A stretch of DNA of 64,000 bases from Tomocerus qinae (GCA_020055645.1 CM034546.1:12028001-12092000), one strand, 5' to 3'; shown: positions 34,500 through 47,104, counted from the stretch's first letter. A program made the numbers and translations. Notes: generated from the sequence alone by a model not told the origin.

Positions 34500-36094
34500 G
34501 ATAATACATATCCAGAGGAAATGTGAAGTTGCATAATATAATAATATTATGGTCTGTAAACTTTTTTTGGGTGAAATAGTGATATTTCTTTTAACATCAA
34601 ATTCCATGTAGTTTAATTTGACTTCTGCCCCAATGGATTTTATTTCATGGTATTTAGCAGGAAGTAGTAATGGCAAACAAGACATACATGAATGAGAATT
34701 CTTGGAAGAACAGGAAGGAATATTCTAGCTATGGATGCCTGTAATTCAAACAAATAAATAATATAATATAATAATACAATAACGTAATAATATAATGAAT
34801 TAAAATATAATTGCTTATAACCTGTGAAGTAATATCTATGTAGATTGAAGAAATTCATGGAAATGGGCAACAAACAATCCTGTCATATATTGTAAGTTAA
34901 TGACTATGCTATTATAGTAAACTACATCGTGTTTTGACAATTTAAAACTTTCATGATTAACTCTTGAACTTTTGAACACTTTCTAGACATCTGTAATTAT
35001 GAAACAAAACTTTCATTTTCTTTAATATTTGATGATTGTCTTAGTATGTAACAGTTACCCATGTTAAAGGAAATAATGTTATACTGTTCTATAACATATT
35101 GCATTCGTCGTTGTGTGCACTAAAAGTTAGTTAAATCAAAGGCCAGGCCTACAGCTGACCCTCCTCACGGGCGAACTGGGCGTCCACCTGGGGCCTCGAG
35201 CCGTGTTAAGATGTGTGTAGCACTTAGATTATATAACTAGTACACTGTAGACCTAGATACGACATACGGTCACATGATTGAACTTTGTTTACTTTTGGAA
35301 TTTGGGTAAACTGAGGCAAATACAAAAATGCCGCTTGACAATCTCAATATTCTCAATGTTGTCAAAAAAATCAATTGAGCTTTTTAATTGTCCCGCTTTT
35401 TACCCAATTCACTCTTAAGTCTGTCCTTCGCAGGTCATAAAAACGCAATACATTAAATGAATGGCGATGTCATATCTATCCAAATCTATGGTGTAGCAAT
35501 GATAAATAACGAACAATGAAACCAGGAATTTGCATTATGTTATTTAATTTAATTTTAACATTCAATAAAACAGCACATTATCTCTCAGTGCTCAATTAAC
35601 TAAAGGATATCAAAGTCGGAAATTAATAAAACTTTAGACCTAGAAGAGCACTTTTTTGGTTCAGGGAAGCAATATAATTGCCAAATGCTATATTGTTTAA
35701 CTTTCGAAAATATAGAAATGGTTAAGTGTGGGCACATATCGAACCTTAAATTACGTTTTAGCCTCGGTGTGGCAATTTTATGGGCTAAATAGCGGTAATG
35801 CACTTTCTCTTTTACGAAATAGCCTTGATGCATCAAACTAGAAGTACAGTAAGGCCATTTCGTGCACAAAAAAATGCATTGAGGCTATTTCGTCCACAAA
35901 ACGAAAAGTTCATTGACGCTAAATCATTCCTTAAAGGAACGATATTTACAAAATAACTGGCACTTTCCTATATCTTTTCGAGATTCTAAGTCTAGACAAA
36001 AAACATCTTTCCATAAAATCACTAAACAGAAAAATTCGTTTGTGGGAGCATGTTTAATTTTTGTCTACATTACGGTCACGTTTAACAGTACAAA
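34500..36094. other. Intergenic, no gene seen
   Basis: AT-rich, apart from a GC-richer patch at about 35146-35205 with no recognisable content. Near 35840-35900 two similar GGC(C/T)ATTTCGT(G/C)CACAAAA words are repeated. Confidence 0.45.
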
Positions 36095-36290
36095 CTAGAT
36101 TGGGAAAAGATGCTAAAATACCTAAACTTCCAATTTTTACATAATAGGTATTATCTTTTAGCCCCATTTTAATTTTTACAACTTATTCCTTTTATTACTA
36201 GTTAGCTACCTCTTAACAAGCGGCACATTGCTGTCACTTTTGCAATATAGCCATTATCCATCTCCCAGCTGAACTCAGATACCTCTGTAC
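36095..36290. repeat. Dispersed repeat (copy 2 of the 15195-15395 sequence)
   Basis: Carries the words AAAATACCTAAA, CCAATTTTTACAT and TTTTAGCCCCATTTTAA, and an AGCTGAACTC end, in the same order as copy 1. Diverged, non-coding. Confidence 0.5.
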
Positions 36291-36748
36291 TCAGAAAATT
36301 CGTTCAGGGCCTCGTAAAATATATCTGCGGCCACGAGAGTTTAAGAAAAGAAAGTTTCAAGAAAAGTTTTAAGAACTTTATTTAATTTAGTTTATTTAAT
36401 TTAATTTATTTGGTGCACTTATTATCTTTATCACAACCACGACGAAATTAAAAAGTACCACATGCAGTAGAAAATACTTGGTGGTCAATACTGAACTATT
36501 TATGTTATTGTCCAAGGAGAAATTATATATTTAACCTTAACCCAATGAAAATAAACTTTGGCATTTGAATTATTTATTGAAGGATAAACTTTGTGCATGA
36601 AAAGGAGAATGTGTTACCCAGCAACTGGACACTTACATCGATAATTGATGAGAGACTTTTAGGAGCATTCGTGAAATAAAGCTTTAACCATTTGCGAAAA
36701 ATGCATCGTAAAGTAACATTTCATAACCGAATTCTAAAGCCGACAAAA

Positions 36749-38892
36749 ATGAGATTGCTGCTTTTAATCATTCAAATTATTGGAATAGTTCCAAAAGTGA
36801 AATTACAACCATATATCGAAATATCTGATTTGGAAACAACGGTATCGATATTCTACGATTGTTCGGTCGTTTTCATTTATAATAATTCTTCGCCGATCAT
36901 AGATAAGGATTTTGGTGTCCCAATTTCAATTTTGGATATGGATCGATATCAGTTGTTATCAACTAGAAGAAAATGGATTTTTCCATATTTACGCATAAAT
37001 CTTAACTTCGAAGTCAAAAGTTCTGATTTTAAAGAGCCATTTTCTATCTGTTATCAAACATATAAGAGCAAGGAAAATTTATATGAAAAACCTCAGTTTT
37101 GTTACGAAACTTTTGGCTATATTGTCTACCTGTCTCCTTTCATAGCTGATAACATTAATTTGTTTGAGGAGCTTTCTTTAGTGCTGACTCTGGATACTAA
37201 CTTAAAATCAAAAAAGAACTTTTCATCATACGATATAAGGTTTGAACAGACGGTTTGTTATGGGTGTCCAGCTATTTTGAAGAAGAATAGCATACCATTT
37301 ATAAAAATAACAGATATTGCAGCAGTTCCTGAGGAAATTTCAAGAAAAATATTAATCATGTCAATATTTAGGAATTATGTGGATACATTTCAACGTTCAA
37401 AATTCGTGTTCGAAATAAAGGACTCAAAATTCCAGGTTTTAAATGGATCTTTATCGATTGATGCAAAATGGTTAAACCCTTTTAAGCCATTGCAAAGCAA
37501 AAGTTTGGCAATTGAATCAATTTTGGAATTATTTATGTGGGAAGATTTCAAAGTTATTACTCAACATAACAAACACAATTTTGGATACATCACAACTATA
37601 TCTGGTGGTAGTCTGAGAAATATTCATGGACCTTCGGCTCACATGCCTCAATTGCATTTCAGTATGGATAGCCTGAAGTTTGTGACCTGTGCAGGAGTAT
37701 CTGAGGACTTCTTTTTGATATCTTATTTAGAGCCGTATGACATAATTTTCTGGTTATGTTTTTGTGTAGCCTTGAATTTGGTTTCGATAATATTCGCCGT
37801 ACAAAATAGATTGTCACCCATAGCAATAAAAAGAAGTATATTTCGAAGTTTATATTGTTTCTTTGCTGCAATGTTGGATCAATCAGTAAGTATTGGCCAA
37901 AATGTCATGGACAAAGGAAAGTTAGTATTAACCTTTGGAGTTTGGATTATTATTGGAATTACATGCAGCAATGGCTACAAAGGAATACTTGTGAGTCGGA
38001 TGACAGTTCCACCTTCTCTGAAGACTTTATTTACGTCTTTCAAAGACCTTGAAAATTTTTCTGTGATTGGACCTGTAGATTTAAAGCTTTACTTTGCTGA
38101 TAATGGCTGGTCGGAACACAGTTCCCTACATTACTTAGCCTTCTGTGCCGATAAAAACAAAAAAATGAAGATTCTTGTGGGAAACTAAATCCCCTCTTTT
38201 GTCAATTTCACAATGATAGCGACGAAAAAATTTTCGTGGAGCACGGGGTCTCTGGAAAGGAAATCACTGAGTGGGCATGGATGAAGTTGGCGGAAAATGA
38301 CATGATCGATAAATCATCAAAGAAAACAAAATTTTTATTTGGTGTATTACAGCAACGATGCTATAAGCATTCGCAGAGTTATTTTGAGAGGACTAGGTCG
38401 TTTATGAAAGACTGTTCCTTGAAAAGGGCTTACATTGATTATAGCAGTCGTTTAAATTTGTACAGCGAATTTGTGTTTGAAAAAACAAAGTATGTAACAA
38501 GGGAGGCTGATTTAATACCAAATATACACTTAATTCACATCCCTAATTACACAGTAATTAAGCAACAACTTTACCTAAAAATGCAACATTTTCTTAGTTC
38601 AGGAATTTATTTACTTTTCAAAAAATGGAAAGGACTCTTTGACAAGAAGTATTATCAATCGCAATTATCAATCCCAAAAGATAATCATCCAGATGTACAA
38701 TCTGCACATTTATTTAATTTCTTTAAGTTTTACGCTTGCCTGACAGGAATTTGTTTACTCATATTTTGCATTGAACATCTCCATAACGCAAAGTTGATCA
38801 TGCTTCATTTTGTTAAATTAGCCAGAAACTTTGTTGTTAACATACATTTTTTGAAAAATTATTGGAATATACCAAGCATTTGCAGAAAATAA
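36749..38892 (+). CDS. Ionotropic receptor (IR), group C, one frameshift in an A7 run
   Basis: Receptor-channel homologue of the intact gene at 41880. The start was placed at ATG 36749, matching the paralogues' signal peptide; upstream in-frame codons to 36692 lack support. After the signal segment (MRLLLLIIQIIGI) come YIEISDLE, a cysteine-containing extracellular region, M1 (FWLCFCVALNLVSIIF, 37748-37800), pore loop (YCFFAAMLDQSVSIGQ), M3 with CSNGYKGILVSRM (37925-38003), the second lobe and M4 (ACLTGICLLIFCIEHL, ~38730-38780). The frame is lost at the A7 run 38159-38165 and resumes one base off, continuing without stops to 38892. In the paralogues this spot reads continuously. One indel in a homopolymer is the only damage, so either a fresh pseudogene or a base-call error. 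Confidence 0.85.
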
Positions 38893-41773
38893 GTTACATT
38901 AACGATATATTAGAGATGTCGTAATTAGTTAAACGTTAGAATTTTATATCTTTCCTCAAATATTCATTATCAATTATCAAACCATTCCATGGTGTGGTTA
39001 AATATATCGAAAGGCTATTCCTATTTATTTATAGGAAAGTATGGTTTCAATTACTCAAAAAAGGTTTTTATCTAAATCGTTTCATCCAGTAATTGAACTG
39101 TTGTTTACTAAGAACAAGCTTTCCATCGTGCAGACTTAATTAAGATAAAAGGGCTTTGGTTTAGTATAGCAATTTTGAAAACTAAGGCTGTGACAAGATA
39201 TTATTATCACAGAAATATCTTTGCGTAACACAAAAATGTATGTAGTAAGTTTTATGTACATGTTGTAAAGTTCAGGAATGCAGTTTAGTACTTATTGACA
39301 GATTTATGTATGTCAATAGTAGAAAGCAACTAAGTATGTATTTGGTAATGTTATTACAAAGTCTGGCATGCTTGTTTTATGATGTTTTGCATTGATGAAA
39401 GGTATTGTAAGATAGAAATGCAAAGACAGCTGAGTGCAATGGACAGTCATCTCAGCTGTCCTTGCATTTGCATACGAGGATGAGCTAGCTGTTGCGTCTT
39501 TTCGAGTTGTCGCAATCCCATTGGATTGCGCACAGTTGGTTCCATTTCTGCTCCACCCACACTACAAAATTACCGGGAGATACCTGGATGCATGCACTAA
39601 TTCCCTATGCATGACATGATAGTATAATGTGAGTGCATAGGAAATCTAGAGGATTTCCTATGCAATGGAACTTAGGATCAGGACTCTTTCGTCAACTTTC
39701 GTCGTGGTGACTTGTCTTCGCCTCAGTGGCGAGAAATTTTTCCTTTATTTTTGATTAAATTCCATTAAATCAATCATTTTCTTAATTTTGTCTATTTACT
39801 ATTTCTGCCAGTAAAGCTATTTCTCTTTTGCAATCACAAAATAATATTGTGTTATCATCGTCTCTTTTATTGTGCACCTACACATCGTCTCATAGGACAT
39901 CGCGAAAAGAGTACCAAATACTTTTTTTCTCCAGAGTATGCAATTTATTAGGAAGCTATTTCTAGTTGTTAGTTAAGACTACCGCATTACTGACATTGCA
40001 TGTAAGTATATATAATCAATGAAGTCGAACAATAAAGCACTCAGTTGTTCGAAAATCAACCAAGAGTTAACGTGGTTCCTTTTATTTCATAATTAAGGCT
40101 ATTATCTCATTAATGAAATTAATGAAAATGAAATAAATAGCACCATTTATTGAAATTATAGCTTCATAACGATATTTGTTTTTCTAACTAGCATTGGTCT
40201 CCACTCAATGTAAATAGCTTAAAAACTTATAACAAAGCTTATATAAGGTTATATTATAGGACTGTGTAATGAGTAATGATTATGCTTGGTGAAAGTAGGA
40301 CGTAAAGTTTAGCGTAGTAAAGTATGGAAAAAAAGTCAAACATTTATAGTGAAAATGCCAATGATTCGCCAATGAAAGATTAAATGTCCCTATATTATCT
40401 TGAGATAAGGATTACAGATTACATTACAGATTCGTGACTGTGACCTGTTGTACCAAACAAAGAATTACATTCCTCTACAGTAGTCTAGGAATACATTCTT
40501 TGAATTAGCTATTAATGGAATCTACGCCCGAAGAAATCATTTCTATTACGTGGGTATATGCATGCAAATCAAAAAAATTCCACTTTAAAAATTGAGGTAA
40601 AAAGTACTTCCAGGTTATTGTGGTAAAAATTATCTTCTTTACCATTTCATTATCGAAATAATTGGTTTTGAGTCAATTATGCCCCATGTTGGGTCTATGT
40701 GTTAACTAAAATATAAGCCAGAAGACTGAACTTTGTACTAAAAAAGTTTCCGGGGTGATTCAAAGCACTACGCTTTACAATATACATAAAATAATGGCAG
40801 CGTTGTCAATGACAAAATGACAACTTGTCATTTTGTTATCAATCATTTCATAAATATGTTCAGCACCGTATCTTAAACTCCGTTTTCCGGATCAGACGTT
40901 ATGTAAGGCGTTATGTAACTTAAGATATGTAGCCCAATTAAGCCATTAAAAGAACCAATTTCCACTTTCTAGACTGTGGACTTAAATTAATTAAAGACTT
41001 TACTGTGAATTTTAATTTAACCATAAATATCTTTTATAACAGCTGTACATAGTATTTCTATAGACGACAAAGCTAAAGTTTTGCAATTGTCTGCGTCTGG
41101 CCTTTGCTATTGAATGTTTCTGTAGAAATCTATTTCCTCGACCGTTTAACCGTTTAACTTTAACGTTTGTTAGACTACCTAACAATTGGTAAACCAAAAC
41201 TAAATAAAAAATATCAAATTCAAAAGGAAACCTTTCCAAAATGTAACTATTCGGTGAAACAGAATGGATAGGAGGAAATAAAACCGACAATGTTATTTAC
41301 TTTAATTATTTATTAATTTCTGAGGAAACGGTTTTACTTAAATGCGCTGCGTTATTGTAATTAGAAACAGAATGTTTTAATTATTAACTACTTGGTAACC
41401 CAAAACCATAAGTTTCAAAGAAATGATTTAAAAAGTTCCACATGCCAATTGCGCTGCTTATTGACCTCGTGATATAATCATTGCAAGAAACACGATATAA
41501 AAGGCTTACTTTACCTGAAAGCTCTATTTGTCTAAGACAGTTTTATTTCATCGGAAAGTGGAGTAATGCCATAGCAATAGGTAGTTTAATTGATACATCA
41601 AAAGGTCTTGACGAATGAGGAAATAAAGGCACCCATGTAACTTTTAATAAACACTTTACCCTGCAATAATTTTATATTTCCATTGTATGGAAACAGGAAG
41701 TCTGCTGATTAAAAAGGAACCCGGAAACCGCATTCCACATTAAAGGTTTTAAACGCATAGTTTTTGTACATAG
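38893..41773. other. Intergenic with small hairpins and a duplicated upstream block
   Basis: No gene is recognised. A hairpin at about 39418-39467 pairs TGCAAAGACAGCTGAG with CTCAGCTGTCCTTGCA. A hairpin at 39634-39664 pairs GCATAGGAAATC with GATTTCCTATGC. An LTR-like scrap lies at about 39968-40072. From about 41029 onward the sequence is the upstream half of the segment duplicated at 55993. Confidence 0.5.
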
Positions 41774-41820
41774 TATATATAGCTGAACCTTTGGACAGGA
41801 ACAAACAGAACAGGAGTGAG
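41774..41820 (+). promoter_or_regulatory. Putative TATA-type core promoter of the IR gene at 41880
   Basis: TATATATAGCTGAAC lies about 100 bp upstream of the ATG. ACAGAACAGGAGTGAGT follows ~30 bp downstream. Both blocks are kept in the duplicate at 56902-56953 (TATATATAACTGAAC; CAGAACAAGAGTGAGT). Conserved spacing supports a transcription start near 41804-41812, but no transcript evidence exists. Confidence 0.4.
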
Positions 41821-41879
41821 TCCCGGCTGAAACAAATATTTGAGAATATATATTACACAAAATTAAGCTTGTTTTTCAA

Positions 41880-44042
41880 ATGAAGCTGCTTGCAATAATT
41901 TTCGTTGTGATAATTTCAGAAACAAAATCGCAATCGTATATTGAGATATCAGATTTAAAACCAATTGTGCAGTCATTTGTAGATTGTGCCGTTGTTTTTC
42001 TTTATAAATCTTACATCCCGAATGTCAATGAGGACTTAGGAGTCCCAATCGCCATTTTGGACTCTGATAAACATAAATTACTGTCAACTCAGAGAAAATG
42101 GAATTTCTCATATTTAAGAATAATAATTTCTTTTGAAAAAACAGTGACTTATTCCATGGACCCACATTTGATCTGTTATAACTATAACCAATATATGGTA
42201 ATGTTAGGACGGAAAAAACCTGAATTTTGCTATGAAACATTCGGATACAACGTTTATATCTCGCCCTTAGTTGCTTATCAGACTAATTTTGTTGAAGGAC
42301 TTTCTTTAATGTTAAATGTAGTTACGAATCAAGTAAAATCAAGACCTAATTTTCCATCGTACGACATAAAGTTTCAACAAACTGTTTGTTTCGGTTGCCC
42401 AACTTTATTTACACTAGCCTCACGAAACTCAAAAACTATAAATGTAACAGATATAACAGCATTTCCTGACGGAGCATTAGAGCAAGTCATGTCCAACTTC
42501 AAGGCATATGTGGATACAATTCACCGTTCTAAAATTATATACGAAGTAAGAGACTCAAAACTTCGTCCTTTAGTAAATGGAACTACTTCGATCGATGCAA
42601 AATGGGTCAATCCTTTCAAATCATTAACTAGTCAGGGGATAAGCGATTTCAATTCTCTTATTGGAGTATTTATGTGGGAAGATTTCAAGGTCATGACTTC
42701 AGAAAATAAAATCAATTTTCACTTCCCTATTAAAAGTGGTTTTTTGATAATGAAAAGTGGACCATCAGCACATATACCTCAAGTATATGTCGATAATGAT
42801 AACGAACTGAAATTTGTAACCTGTGCGGGAGTGTATGACGATTCCTTATGGAAATTTTATTTGGAACCTTATGATACAAATTTTTGGATATATTTTTTTG
42901 CAGCCATGATTTTAGGCTCAATAGTTTTTACCCTTCAAAACGGGTTGACCACCTCATCAACAACTTTAAAAGATACAATTTACAACTTTTATTGCTTTTC
43001 TGCCGCAATGCTGGAACAATCAGTTAGTATTGGACAAAGGATGGACAAAAGAAAACTAGCTTTGCTATTCGGGGTTTGGATACATATTGGAATTATTTGC
43101 AGTAATGGTTACAAAGGAATACTTCTAAGTCGGATGACATTTCCCCGTACTTTGAAACACTCCTACACATCCTTCAAAGATCTTCACAACTTTTCTGTGA
43201 TTTCCACTATTAGTTTAGAACAGGCCGCATTTCAAAATGGGTATATATTGGATGTCAGCTTCCTTAGGGATCTAGAGTTTTGTTTCAACAAAAACAAAAC
43301 AAATGAGGATTCTTGTGGAAAATTGAATCCTCGTGACTGTATTTACCACAAAAATAGCAGTAGGAAAATATTGGCTGATCATCATATTTTTGGAAACGAA
43401 ATCACCGAGTGGACTTGGAATAAATTGACAGAATTCGAAGTCAATATCAGCGGCATGGCAAAGAAAAAGATTTTCCCAGATAATATTATTCAAGGCAATT
43501 TAAATTCACGTTGCCGCACAAACCTTCAAAGTTATTTTGAAAAAACTAGGTCGTTTTTGATTAACTGTTCTCTGAAAAGGGCTTACGTTGATTTCGGTAG
43601 TCGCCTTAACTTATACAGCGACATTGTTTTCTCGGACAAATATGTCATAAGGAATGCTGATTTATTTCCGCTAGTAATAATATATCATATCCCTAATTAC
43701 ATTATAATTAAAAAACAACTCTATCTTAAAGTGCAGAAGTTCATGGCAACTGGAATTTATGTGGTCTTTAGCAAGTGGGACATGTATTTTGAAAGGAAAA
43801 CTTATCAGTCACTGGAATTTCCAAAGCACATTTCCCCTAATTCTCAATCTTTACGTTTATTCGGCTTCTTTCTTTTTTGTCTTTCGTTGACAACATTTGC
43901 TTTTCTTGTATTTTGTTTCGAAAGTATTTACAGTAAAATGTGCAGCCTACAACAAACCAAATTATTTTTCTTAAATTTACCTTGTTATGGTTTTAAATTT
44001 AAAAGAGGCAGGTTGGGAAGAGCAAAATATTTATTTCGATAG
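41880..44042 (+). CDS. Ionotropic receptor (IR), group C, intact
   Basis: Intact single-exon frame of 720 codons. Signal peptide at residues 1-18 (MKLLAIIFVVIISETKS), then the extracellular region with YIEISDLK and several N-glycosylation-type Asn sites. M1 is at ~334-356 (FWIYFFAAMILGSIVFTLQ), pore loop ~368-385 (FYCFSAAMLEQSVSIGQ), M3 ~392-418 (LLFGVWIHIGIICSNGYKG). A second lobe with Cys residues (CFNKNK, SCGKLNPRDC) spans ~430-650, M4 is at ~658-682 (LFGFFLFCLSLTTFAFLVF), and the cytoplasmic tail is arginine-rich. This is the ionotropic receptor topology with a large M3-M4 lobe. The start is fixed by identity of the TTTTTCAAATGAAGCTGCT context with the duplicate at 57017. It serves as the reference copy for the damaged paralogues at 36749 and 57017. 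Ligand unknown. Confidence 0.92.
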   Translation: MKLLAIIFVVIISETKSQSYIEISDLKPIVQSFVDCAVVFLYKSYIPNVNEDLGVPIAILDSDKHKLLSTQRKWNFSYLRIIISFEKTVTYSMDPHLICYNYNQYMVMLGRKKPEFCYETFGYNVYISPLVAYQTNFVEGLSLMLNVVTNQVKSRPNFPSYDIKFQQTVCFGCPTLFTLASRNSKTINVTDITAFPDGALEQVMSNFKAYVDTIHRSKIIYEVRDSKLRPLVNGTTSIDAKWVNPFKSLTSQGISDFNSLIGVFMWEDFKVMTSENKINFHFPIKSGFLIMKSGPSAHIPQVYVDNDNELKFVTCAGVYDDSLWKFYLEPYDTNFWIYFFAAMILGSIVFTLQNGLTTSSTTLKDTIYNFYCFSAAMLEQSVSIGQRMDKRKLALLFGVWIHIGIICSNGYKGILLSRMTFPRTLKHSYTSFKDLHNFSVISTISLEQAAFQNGYILDVSFLRDLEFCFNKNKTNEDSCGKLNPRDCIYHKNSSRKILADHHIFGNEITEWTWNKLTEFEVNISGMAKKKIFPDNIIQGNLNSRCRTNLQSYFEKTRSFLINCSLKRAYVDFGSRLNLYSDIVFSDKYVIRNADLFPLVIIYHIPNYIIIKKQLYLKVQKFMATGIYVVFSKWDMYFERKTYQSLEFPKHISPNSQSLRLFGFFLFCLSLTTFAFLVFCFESIYSKMCSLQQTKLFFLNLPCYGFKFKRGRLGRAKYLFR

Positions 44043-44114
44043 TTTTAGAGAATTTTTTAAAACAGCTAAGTCCGATCTTTTGCAAAATGGCTTTCCGGGT
44101 AAGCACTAACAGAG

Positions 44115-44320
44115 TATAAAGTCGGCACGCCGTAAATTGATTTGATGTACGGCATGCCGTATATGCCGTAAATGCCGTAAATGCCGCATATGCCGTAAAT
44201 TAAGCAAAGACATCGTTTTTGACAAATCCGATTTTTGGCGATATTTTTTAGTTTACGGCATTTACGGCATGCCGTACACTATTTTTGTGCGGCATTTACG
44301 GCACACTCGATACCTTGGCA
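44115..44320. repeat. GCCGTAAAT-rich inverted and tandem repeat
   Basis: A 9-bp word ATGCCGTAA recurs in tandem on the left side (about 44155-44200) and as its complement TTTACGGCAT on the right (about 44250-44300), with TACGGCATGCCGTA palindromes on both sides. It is probably a small foldback element downstream of the IR gene. Confidence 0.65.
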
Positions 44321-45862
44321 CTAAGCACCACAATAAATGTAATGTATAATGGATCTTCAACAAAAATACTCTATAAACTATGAGTTTGAGCTGATAGGAC
44401 TGTATATTGGAGACCGTGGGACTATCTCCTCATTCCTGGAAAATTTTTGTAAAAGATTTAACTTATCAACCCAATTATTGGAATATTTGGCTATTGCTGC
44501 TGTCAAGGGATCAGTATCGATTTTGCAACATCATTAATACAACACATATTCATGTTATTTAATTGTTTCCTTTCTAATTTGTTATTATTTTGTATTGAAT
44601 TCTATTGCTGTGTCTAAAGGAAATCTCGATTTGAGGCAGTAAATCAATTAATTAAATATTTAATTGACCCAATATGCATCCAAAATTAAATTTGTAAGGA
44701 GGGCTTTAACTGAGAATACCATTATATTTTTTAAATGAACAACAAATATAAAAAGAATAATATTTATTACTATAATAAACACAATTTAAGAAAAAATGCT
44801 GACAATAAAACGAACAAAAATTATAAGTAAAAACACAGATCAAAACGAACGGAAATTCAAAGTTGACAATTACTTACTGAATATCATCTCGAATAAACGC
44901 AGCCGGTAAATCGATGTGATTTTTAGCACGCTTATATTAAGAAACTGAAAAAAAAAATTATGAATAAAAATATAAGGGATGATGGTCTGTCATATTTATT
45001 TTAAAAATATTTATTGCATTTGAATTATCATTTTTAATAACTGCCTCTGGCATGATGAACATTAAGTCAAAACGTTTAGTTAATGATTGCGAACTTTAAT
45101 GTAGCAAATGATACATCAAAAATGGGCAACTTATACACTTTTCTGACTCATGTTAGATAAGAAAAATGATTCCTCTCACCAGACGGCGACTTCCCCCTCA
45201 TCACCGAAAAATCTTGATTCAGGCTTTACTTTAAAACAATCTTCATAGGTTTATTACAAAATTTAGATTACTTACATATCGCCCCGTCAAATAAGCCAAC
45301 AGGAGAGATATACCATTGCCATATTCAATGCATTTATTCTTAACTCCAAAAATTTCCTAATTTAGAATCATTACAGTATTAGTCGTAAATTGAAATGCCG
45401 ACCATTAATTTTCAACATCATCGTTCGTCCGAAGCCAATGAGCTACAACAACATGTATCATTATACGAATAGAGTGGGAAGATTGTGTGTTTTTTAATGT
45501 GGTCAGTGTTTTTTACTGTATTTTGTGACCCTTAAAGAAATGCACAATAGAAAATAAATATAAACATTTTCAACTTTTTAAATTTAACCTTATTTATTTT
45601 CTCACTAAGTAAAATATTTAATTGTGAGCACAGCATGCAAATTGCGGACAAATTTCTTGTTACGACACGGCGTCTGCAAAATGGTCTCGTAAGGTCTTCT
45701 CATACTACATACAACAAGTATACTAAATAATCAATTGATTCTTTCGTGGTGCTAAAGCAGAGCAAATTGATAATATTTTAGCCTAGTACATCATCAACAA
45801 ACATAAATCATAGAAAGTACTTTCTGATTTGGTCTGGCCGCGAGATCTTTTTTAGCTTTTTT
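44321..45862. other. Intergenic, no gene seen
   Basis: AT-rich left flank of the copia-type insertion. Nothing supported. Confidence 0.45.
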
Positions 45863-46282
45863 TGTTAGAGGTAGGAAATCCATAGCAGTGACATTATTAC
45901 TTAAATATGTTATGAAGTAATAGTATGTAAGTAATCTTATATGACATTGGCTATTCATGTACCTAATACCGTGTTAAGTATGTAGGTGACTATGTAAGCT
46001 ATTTCCTTTGTAAGCAAGTTCCTACTTGTTGACCTTTTTCATGTTATTACATTTTATTACCTAACACATTTTATGACACACATACCGATGTACCGATGTA
46101 TTTTGTGTTTATGCTTTTATTGATTTGTATTGTGAACTTCACACTGATTTTGTATAAATACCCGTGAATGTTTGATAATAAAGTCAGATTCTATTTCATC
46201 CGCATACAGATGAATGGCTATTAGATCTCGCATTGAATTCTCATCCCCGCACCTTTGGTTGCATCGTTGGTTGCATCTAACA
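45863..46282 (+). repeat. 5' LTR of the copia-type element
   Basis: 420 bp. TATA-like TGTATAAATACCC (~46152) is followed ~25 bp later by an AATAAAGTCAGATTC polyadenylation-type signal, so promoter and poly(A) site can both be placed. The last 30 bp hold a tandem GGTTGCATC word. Confidence 0.92.
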
Positions 46283-47104
46283 CGTTATCTACACTTATGC
46301 TCTACTAAAATAAAATTTTTGGAGAATTTTAGTTTTTCCAGAGCAAGGAGGGAGAGTTGAGAATTGATATCTGTTTATGGGAGAACTTTGAAGTGTTTTT
46401 TGAAGTAAAGTGAGTCAAGCAGTGACCACTTAGTAAATTCATAAATCGTCAGGAAGAGACCCAACATTTGTATGCCAACATTTGTTATGTTTATGTGGAG
46501 CCCGTTTGATGACTGTTAAAAATTTTGTGCAACTGCCGAATTTTTTGTTAAAATCTTAGTGAAATAGCCATTTTTCACCTTTGTGGTTTTTTGAACTTCT
46601 GCGTGTTATAGACTTGACCGCTGCCGCTGTCAGTAATTTCAGTTAAGTTGGACTGGCTTGTTTTTTAAAATTCCATAACCGCCCCTGGGTGCTGCCGTTA
46701 TTGGTGTCATTGTCCATAATCGCCGCTGGGTGCTGCCATTATTGGGCGTTTGAGTCGCGTGTGACGTGTGCTCGTGTTGCCACCTCCAATTTTTTGTTAT
46801 TAGTTTGACTGGTTAATGGTTAATTAACAGTTTACGCCGTTGTTCGTGTTTGTGCCATCTTCACTAAGTGAATCAAGTAGCTAACTTGATTACAGCACTG
46901 CCAAAACTCGTATATGAAGTCGCCGCCTGCGTTGCTGCGCAAGGAGCTGCTGCCTGTGTTGCCGCCGCCCAAGTCTTTGTGACGCCCCTGAAGTCGCCGC
47001 CTGTGTTGCTGCGCTACGAGTTAAGTTACAACGGTTGCCGCCGTTGCCGCCAGTGCTGCTATTGAATTTTTGTTTATCAACAGTGCTCCGGTCCACGCAG
47101 ACTG

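Larger units (their letters stand above)
41029..44042 (+). repeat. Segmental duplication unit 1 (IR group C gene plus ~850 bp upstream)
   Basis: Shares long collinear stretches with 55993-59214, such as CTACCTAACAATTGGTAAAC, CGGTTTTACTTAAATGCGCT and GGAAAGTGGAGTAATGC, then the whole receptor frame. Gaps and substitutions show it is not very recent. Confidence 0.85.

Noticed and set aside
34293..34685. 130-codon minus-strand open frame
   Set aside because: It runs through the hairpin MITE and has no recognisable domain.
35146..35205. GC-rich patch as a possible CpG island or RNA gene
   Set aside because: Only ~60 bp long, with no structure, open frame or neighbouring gene start to support it.
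36692..36748. N-terminal extension of the group C IR
   Set aside because: It begins at TTG, lies before the signal peptide and has no counterpart in the paralogues.
46868..47065. 65-codon Ala/Val/Cys-rich frame in the copia-type leader
   Set aside because: It starts at GTG, consists mostly of a two-copy CpG-rich repeat, and has an equally open antisense frame.
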